In this document: positions 7,104 through 10,456 of the stretch, one piece after another
How the letters are laid out: each line of letters begins with the position of its first letter
Position numbering within the stretch: position 1 is the first letter of the stretch
Assembly (NCBI GenBank): GCA_003646875.1
Contig: QMLT01000040.1
Location: forward strand, 1-10,456
Source of the DNA: Deltaproteobacteria bacterium
Lineage (GTDB): Bacteria > Desulfobacterota > DSM-4660 > Desulfatiglandales > B25-G16
Length of the DNA: 10,456 bases
Direction of reading: 5' to 3'
The notes under the pieces: generated by a model
Database searches by the model: none
Told to the model about the DNA's origin: nothing
The model's input: the letters and a program-made list of their open reading frames with translations, nothing else
Program-made: the position numbers and the translations under genes

Positions 7104-7125
7104 CACTCATCCTACCTTAAAAACA

Positions 7126-7157
7126 CAGACATTTTTGACTACAGCGCGCAATGTCTG
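7126..7157 (-). terminator. Leader hairpin: attenuator or miaA terminator
   Basis: CAGACATT (7126-7133) and AATGTCTG (7150-7157) are a perfect 8-bp inverted pair with a 16-base loop. On the minus strand the stem is followed by TGTTTTT and then the ribosome binding site of the large lipoprotein gene. It could end miaA transcripts, or act as an attenuator in the leader of the envelope operon. The predicted -10 box abuts its right arm. Confidence 0.4.
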
Positions 7158-7186
7158 ACTGTAAATAAAAATATTTAGAAGGTCAA
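7158..7186 (-). promoter_or_regulatory. Predicted promoter of the envelope gene block
   Basis: On the minus strand TTGACC (7186-7181) and TACAGT (7163-7158) are separated by 17 AT-rich bases, matching the housekeeping consensus at 5 and 4 of 6 positions. The -35 overlaps the miaA stop codon. It is correctly placed to drive the large lipoprotein gene and the co-directional genes after it. Confidence 0.4.
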
Positions 7187-8115
7187 GTTTGCGCAGCTAT
7201 AAATGTCATCGCCTTATTGATTATTTCTGTTGTATAATCCGGATTTACCCAGATTATGTCAGGGTCAGCCCTGAGCCATGTAAGTTGTCTTTTTGCATAC
7301 CTTCTTGTATCGCGCTGAATGAGCTTGATAGTCTCAGTAAAATTCCATTTATCTTTAAGATACCCTATTATATGCCTGTAGCCAATGGCCTGCATCGACT
7401 TAATATTTGAATCATATCCCATTTTAAGAAGAACTTCAACCTCATTAATCAAACCTGAATCAATCATTGAGATAGTCCGCCTGTTAATTCTATTGTAAAG
7501 AATTTGCCTGTCAACATGGAGACAAAGATTGAGTGCAGAAAATTTCTTGTCAGAAAAAGCATGCTTTCTGGTAAGCTCAGAGAATTGATGTCCGGTGAGA
7601 TGGATTACTTCTAACGCCCTTATAATCCTAACCTTATCCATTGGGTGTATCCTGTCCGCTGCATTCCTATCAAGCCGTGATAACTTTTCATAAAGAAAGG
7701 ATGGGCCTTCCTTTTCACATTCCTCCCATAAGTTCTGCCTTAATTCTAAGTCTGATGGAGGGCAATTAAAAAGGCCACCTAAAAGCGCTCTGACATAAAG
7801 CCCTGTCCCACCAACCACAATGATAGGTATTTTCTTAGAATGAAGATCCTTGATTATCGGAAGGGCATGAACGAGAAATAATGCGGCATTAAATTCCTGA
7901 TCTGGATTAATAATGTCTATGAGGTGATGAGGAATTCCTTTTCTCTCAGATATGGAAAGTTTCGCTGTGCCTATATCCATTCCCCGGTAAACTTGCATAG
8001 AATCAGCATTTATTATTTCCCCATCCAAGATTGAAGCTAACTCAACAGCTAAAGCGCTTTTTCCTGAACAGGTTGGTCCGCTTATAATAATTAATTTAGG
8101 GGAATCATCTGCCAT
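7183..8115 (-). CDS. miaA: tRNA dimethylallyltransferase
   Basis: MiaA transfers a dimethylallyl group from dimethylallyl diphosphate to N6 of A37 in tRNAs that read codons starting with U, helping anticodon-codon pairing. The 310-residue length is normal. The P-loop GPTCSGKS lies at 13-20, NADSMQVYRGMDIGTAK at 36-52, VGGTGLYVRAL at 101-111, and the C-terminal RNA-binding/catalytic TRRYAKRQLTWLR at 270-282, all in family order. No strong Shine-Dalgarno precedes ATG 8115; the leader includes the nested palindrome shared with truA. Genes for two tRNA modifiers in a row suggest a small translation-maintenance operon. Nothing is missing or unusual in the protein. Confidence 0.97.
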   Translation of the reverse strand: MADDSPKLIIISGPTCSGKSALAVELASILDGEIINADSMQVYRGMDIGTAKLSISERKGIPHHLIDIINPDQEFNAALFLVHALPIIKDLHSKKIPIIVVGGTGLYVRALLGGLFNCPPSDLELRQNLWEECEKEGPSFLYEKLSRLDRNAADRIHPMDKVRIIRALEVIHLTGHQFSELTRKHAFSDKKFSALNLCLHVDRQILYNRINRRTISMIDSGLINEVEVLLKMGYDSNIKSMQAIGYRHIIGYLKDKWNFTETIKLIQRDTRRYAKRQLTWLRADPDIIWVNPDYTTEIINKAMTFIAAQT

Positions 8116-8121
8116 TTGTAA

Positions 8122-8205
8122 TTTGATACTTTATACTTGAAACTCGATACTCCTTCTTGCCTGCCAACTGGCATGCGAGTTTGGGCAAGGATTTCAAGTA
8201 TCAAA
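8122..8205. repeat. Nested palindrome between truA and miaA
   Basis: Three inverted pairs lie inside each other: TTTGATACTT (8122-8131) with AAGTATCAAA (8196-8205), CTTGCC (8156-8161) with GGCAAG (8184-8189), and TGCCA (8162-8166) with TGGCA (8169-8173). It fills most of the 93-base truA-miaA gap. It looks like a small MITE- or REP-like insertion, or a structured leader; it lacks a clear T run, so it is a poor terminator. Confidence 0.55.
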
Positions 8206-8208
8206 GCC

Positions 8209-8964
8209 TTAATACTTCACGTCCTTCAAATATAGTCCGCCTGGTGGGGCCATGACACCAGCTTTTTGCCTGTCTTTCGATTTTAATATCTCTATAAAAT
8301 TGGCTGTATTGATTTCACCAAGGCCTGCTTGAACAATTGTTCCCATAATATTTCTTACCATATGCCTTAAAAATCCGTTTGCCTCAAAATTAAAGCTCAA
8401 AAGATGACTATCCTGGATGCTAATCTCTGCCTGAATCATGTTTCTTACTGGATTAATCTTCCCATCTCCAGCAGAATAAAAGGAAGAAAAATCATGGATT
8501 CCCTTCACAACCTCCAGACACTCTTTCATGGCATGCAAGTCAAGTAACCGCGATACATGCCACGTATAATGTCTTAGAAATGGGGATGGGAGTTTTTCGT
8601 TATAAATTCTGTATTCGTAAACCTTGCTTTTGGCATCATACCTGGCGTGAAAATCAAGAGAGACATATTCTGCTTCTTTAATGATAATGCTATCGGGAAG
8701 AAGAGAATTAAGACCTTTTAAAAAGACAGAAGGGGTAAGGGTGGAAAAAACTCTGAAATTTGCTACTTGGTGAAGGGCGTGTACACCAGTGTCTGTCCTT
8801 CCAGATGCAATAAGAGTGACAGGTTTCCCCACCATGACCTTTATTTTTTCCTCAATAGTGCCCTGAATCGTAGGCTGCTCAAACTGACGTTGCCATCCAA
8901 AATAGCCAGTGCCGTCGTATGCAATAATTAGCTTTATATTTTTTTCCTCTTTTTTGTTTACCAC
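8209..8964 (-). CDS. truA: tRNA pseudouridine synthase A
   Basis: TruA converts U38-U40 in tRNA anticodon stems to pseudouridine. The 251-residue protein shows the family signature: AYDGTGYFGWQRQ (15-27), SGRTDTGVHA (54-63) with catalytic D58, and near the C-terminus FLRHMVRNIMGT followed by PPGGLYL. Length is typical. The start is a GTG at 8964; upstream ATGs are out of frame and no later ATG precedes the conserved region. No convincing ribosome site is visible, so the exact start carries some doubt. The gene lies after the rpsI terminator and probably has its own promoter. Its stop is 93 bases before miaA, with which it is likely co-transcribed. Confidence 0.97.
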   Translation of the reverse strand: MVNKKEEKNIKLIIAYDGTGYFGWQRQFEQPTIQGTIEEKIKVMVGKPVTLIASGRTDTGVHALHQVANFRVFSTLTPSVFLKGLNSLLPDSIIIKEAEYVSLDFHARYDAKSKVYEYRIYNEKLPSPFLRHYTWHVSRLLDLHAMKECLEVVKGIHDFSSFYSAGDGKINPVRNMIQAEISIQDSHLLSFNFEANGFLRHMVRNIMGTIVQAGLGEINTANFIEILKSKDRQKAGVMAPPGGLYLKDVKY

Positions 8965-9043
8965 AATTCATTTACCATGATTAGAAAGTATTTACCCAGA
9001 CCTATTCCGCCTCAATAAGACCTACCTTGATAAATTTTCTCAG

Positions 9044-9071
9044 ACTATAAAAAAATATCTCTGTGGAACAA
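9044..9071 (-). promoter_or_regulatory. Candidate truA promoter
   Basis: On the minus strand TTGTTC (9071-9066) and TATAGT (9049-9044) are 16 bases apart, with an A/T-rich spacer, downstream of the rpsI terminator and about 80 bases before truA. The -10 matches at 5 of 6 positions, the -35 only partly. Confidence 0.3.
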
Positions 9072-9110
9072 TTACCTTGATTAAATCAATAGCTCTTGAG
9101 ATTGTAAACA

Positions 9111-9141
9111 AAAAAGGGAAGGTAAATAACCTTCCCTTTTT
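9111..9141 (-). terminator. Rho-independent terminator after rpsI (bidirectional)
   Basis: AAAAAGGGAAGGT (9111-9123) and ACCTTCCCTTTTT (9129-9141) form a perfect 13-bp stem with a 5-base loop. On the minus strand the GC-containing stem ends in a run of Ts directly downstream of rpsI. The symmetric A and T tracts let it work from both sides. Confidence 0.9.
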
Positions 9142-9165
9142 AAAATACTTATCAGGATATGTTCA

Positions 9166-9558
9166 TTATCTCTTTGAATACTGAAATCGTGCTCTGGCGG
9201 AACGTAGCCCATACTTTTTGCGCTCCTTTATTCGGGAATCCCTTGTAAGAAAGCCTGCCTTCTTTAATGGCTCTCTGTATTCAGGGCTTATCTTGAGAAG
9301 GGCCTGGCTTATGCCATGCCTTATGGCCCCAACCTGACCGGAAATTCCTCCTCCTTTAACATTTACTGTAATATCATACCTGCCCACAGTATTTGTCAGC
9401 TCAAGGGGTTGAGCAACAATCATCTTGGCTATCTCGGTAACCAGATAGTCATCTATTGGACTCTTGTTAATAACGATATTTCCCTCACCTAATTTCATCC
9501 AGACCCTTGCTATCGCAGACTTTCTCTTACCTGTAGCGTAATACCTTTCTTCTGCCAT
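9166..9558 (-). CDS. rpsI: 30S ribosomal protein S9
   Basis: S9 binds 16S rRNA in the small-subunit head, and its C-terminal tail reaches the P-site tRNA. The 130-residue sequence shows the family hallmarks: YYATGKRKSAIARV near the N-terminus, NVKGGGISGQVGAIRHGISQ in the centre, the DSRIKERKKYGL segment, and the basic tail ending RFQYSKR. The tail arginine is present. The ATG directly follows the rplM stop (TAA then ATG), and its ribosome site, GGAG, lies inside the end of rplM, so the two are coupled. The hairpin terminator follows 25 bases after the stop. Confidence 0.99.
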   Translation of the reverse strand: MAEERYYATGKRKSAIARVWMKLGEGNIVINKSPIDDYLVTEIAKMIVAQPLELTNTVGRYDITVNVKGGGISGQVGAIRHGISQALLKISPEYREPLKKAGFLTRDSRIKERKKYGLRSARARFQYSKR

Positions 9559-9987
9559 TTAAATCTCCAATTTCTCCGGTAGTTGTGCTTGATGAGGATA
9601 ATCCTGGCCAGCATATATCTTTAGCTTCGTTAATTGCCTTCTGCCAAGACTATTCTTAGGCAGCATTCCCTTTACAGCAAATTTTATTAGGTTTTCTGGT
9701 TTTTTTAAAAGCATCTCCTTAGCCGTGGTCTTTTTTAGCCCACCGACATAGCCGCTGTGGTGATAATATATCTTTTTTTCTATCTTACGACCTGTTAAAA
9801 TAATCTTGTCGGCATTAATAACAACGATGTAGTCGCCAGCATCCATATGAGGTGTAAAAATAGGCTTATTTTTGCCCCTTAAAATCCTCGCTATTTCACT
9901 GGCCAGCCTTCCCAGAACCTTCTCCTTAGCATCTATTAGATACCACTTTTTTTCTATCTCATGCTCTTTGGCAACAAAGGTTTTCAT
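9559..9987 (-). CDS. rplM: 50S ribosomal protein L13
   Basis: L13 is an early-assembly protein of the large subunit. The 142-residue sequence has the standard features: KKWYLIDAKEKVLGRLASEI (14-33), a GKNKPIFTPHMDAGDYIVVI stretch (39-58), HHSGYVGGLK (76-85) and the GMLPKNSLGRRQLTKLKIY segment (107-125). Length and order rplM-rpsI are the usual bacterial arrangement. The ATG at 9987 has only a weak ribosome site (ATGAG), with an AT-rich leader of about 80 bases. In Escherichia coli the rplM leader is a site of autoregulation by L13; whether the symmetric sequence here does that is unknown. Confidence 0.99.
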   Translation of the reverse strand: MKTFVAKEHEIEKKWYLIDAKEKVLGRLASEIARILRGKNKPIFTPHMDAGDYIVVINADKIILTGRKIEKKIYYHHSGYVGGLKKTTAKEMLLKKPENLIKFAVKGMLPKNSLGRRQLTKLKIYAGQDYPHQAQLPEKLEI

Positions 9988-10052
9988 CTCATTAAAATCT
10001 TATATAGTTAATTACTGAAATATCAATAGTCGATTTTTTATATTTCTCAACT

Positions 10053-10075
10053 AACACAATCTGTGAGATTTTGTT
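10053..10075. promoter_or_regulatory. Imperfect palindrome at the rplM transcription start
   Basis: AACACAATCT (10053-10062) and AGATTTTGTT (10066-10075) pair at 9 of 10 positions across GTG. It sits directly downstream of the predicted rplM -10 box, an operator-like position, and could also fold partly in the leader. Confidence 0.3.
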
Positions 10076-10103
10076 AATTAAAGAAATTTCAGGATAATGT
10101 CAA
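10075..10103 (-). promoter_or_regulatory. Predicted rplM-rpsI promoter
   Basis: On the minus strand a consensus TTGACA (10103-10098) is 17 bases from TAATTA (10080-10075). The -35 is perfect; the -10 is weak but A/T-rich. The start point would lie near 10068, leaving a leader of about 80 bases before rplM. Confidence 0.45.
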
Positions 10104-10124
10104 GGGTTTTTACAAAATTTAATA

Positions 10125-10153
10125 TTGACAGAAAAATATATACCTGTTAATGC
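10125..10153 (+). promoter_or_regulatory. Predicted tRNA-Arg/tRNA-Lys promoter
   Basis: TTGACA (10125-10130) is a perfect -35, and 17 bases on lies TAATGC (10148-10153), a poor -10. Transcription would start about 35 bases before tRNA-Arg, a normal distance for a tRNA gene. Confidence 0.4.
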
Positions 10154-10194
10154 ATCATTAAGGATTATCCAGTATGTGAGTAAAAGAAGCATAC

Positions 10195-10267
10195 GCGCCC
10201 GTAGCTCAGCGGATAGAGCGCCGGGCTTCGAACCCGTAGGTCGCAGGTTCGAATCCTGCCGGGCGCA
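10195..10267 (+). tRNA. tRNA-Arg (anticodon UCG)
   Basis: A 73-nt cloverleaf: acceptor GCGCCCG with CGGGCGC (perfect), D arm GCTC/GAGC, anticodon loop CTTCGAA giving TCG, T arm GCAGG/CCTGC with TTCGAAT, discriminator A. The outermost anticodon-stem pair is a C-U mismatch (27-43). CCA is not encoded, unlike in the tRNA-Lys and tRNA-Val genes in this window, so it must be added by tRNA nucleotidyltransferase. It is followed 14 bases later by tRNA-Lys, most likely in one transcript. Confidence 0.96.
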
Positions 10268-10281
10268 TTGAAAGTTTTAGA

Positions 10282-10357
<76 letters not shown>

Positions 10358-10376
10358 ATAATTTCAATAACTTAGC

Positions 10377-10429
10377 TGATACCTGTTTTCGTCACATCGG
10401 CAAAATGTGACGTTTTGTGACAGGTATCA
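10377..10429. repeat. Nested palindrome after tRNA-Lys
   Basis: TGATACCTGT (10377-10386) and ACAGGTATCA (10420-10429) are perfect 10-bp inverted arms. Inside them lies a second pair, CGTCACAT and ATGTGACG, and a further GTGAC copy abuts the right arm. The TGATAC/GTATCA ends recall the palindrome between truA and miaA. It could be a small mobile repeat, or a compound tRNA terminator. Confidence 0.6.
10390..10416 (+). terminator. Terminator-like hairpin for the tRNA pair
   Basis: CGTCACAT (10390-10397) and ATGTGACG (10405-10412) form an 8-bp stem with a 7-base loop, followed by TTTT, 32 bases after tRNA-Lys. The T run is short, so termination strength is uncertain. Confidence 0.45.
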
Positions 10430-10456
10430 TTCCCGGAGGCGGTCAGTCCATTCAAA

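Overview
The window comes from a Gram-negative (diderm) bacterium. Two large proteins carry signal-peptidase-II lipoboxes, two more have cleavable or anchor-like signal sequences, and their domains (GNA1162-like, LPP20-like, FlgT-like, SLH, parallel beta-helix) belong to the outer membrane and periplasm. The DNA is fairly AT-rich, ribosome binding sites are mostly AGGA/AGGAGG-like, and two genes appear to start with or near GTG. The domain mix suggests lineages such as Desulfobacterota, Nitrospirota, Planctomycetota or Omnitrophota, but no marker here settles the phylum.

All protein genes lie on the minus strand, so the right side is upstream. At the far right (10195-10357, plus strand) are tRNA-Arg(UCG) and tRNA-Lys(CUU), followed by a nested palindrome with a terminator-like core. 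They diverge from rplM-rpsI (ribosomal proteins L13 and S9, 9987-9166), which end at a clear bidirectional hairpin terminator (9111-9141). Next come two tRNA-modification genes, truA (8964-8209) and miaA (8115-7183), separated by another nested palindrome.

The centre (7103-898) holds four consecutive genes for exported proteins: a 909-residue lipoprotein fusing a GNA1162-like domain to FN3-like and duplicated beta-helix modules; an LPP20-like secreted protein; a TPR-SLH lipoprotein; and a FlgT-like protein. The last overlaps by 4 bases (ATGA) a CDP-alcohol phosphatidyltransferase gene (pgsA-like, 901-356), which is followed 35 bases later by tRNA-Val(GAC) (320-246). This block has its own plausible promoter just after miaA and is the most interesting part. 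It looks like an envelope-associated assembly with outer-membrane, peptidoglycan and phospholipid links, built from domain families known from flagellar H/T rings and curli-like secretion, but with no flagellar or CsgG gene visible here.

The left 245 bases hold a 77-bp element with perfect 18-bp inverted arms, a terminator-like hairpin and perhaps the first codons of a further minus-strand gene that runs off the edge. No gene-free stretch exceeds 300 bases. The intergenic regions are unusually rich in palindromes, which appear to fall into two loose families (CGGGAC/ATAAATCGGG type and TGATAC/GTATCA type).
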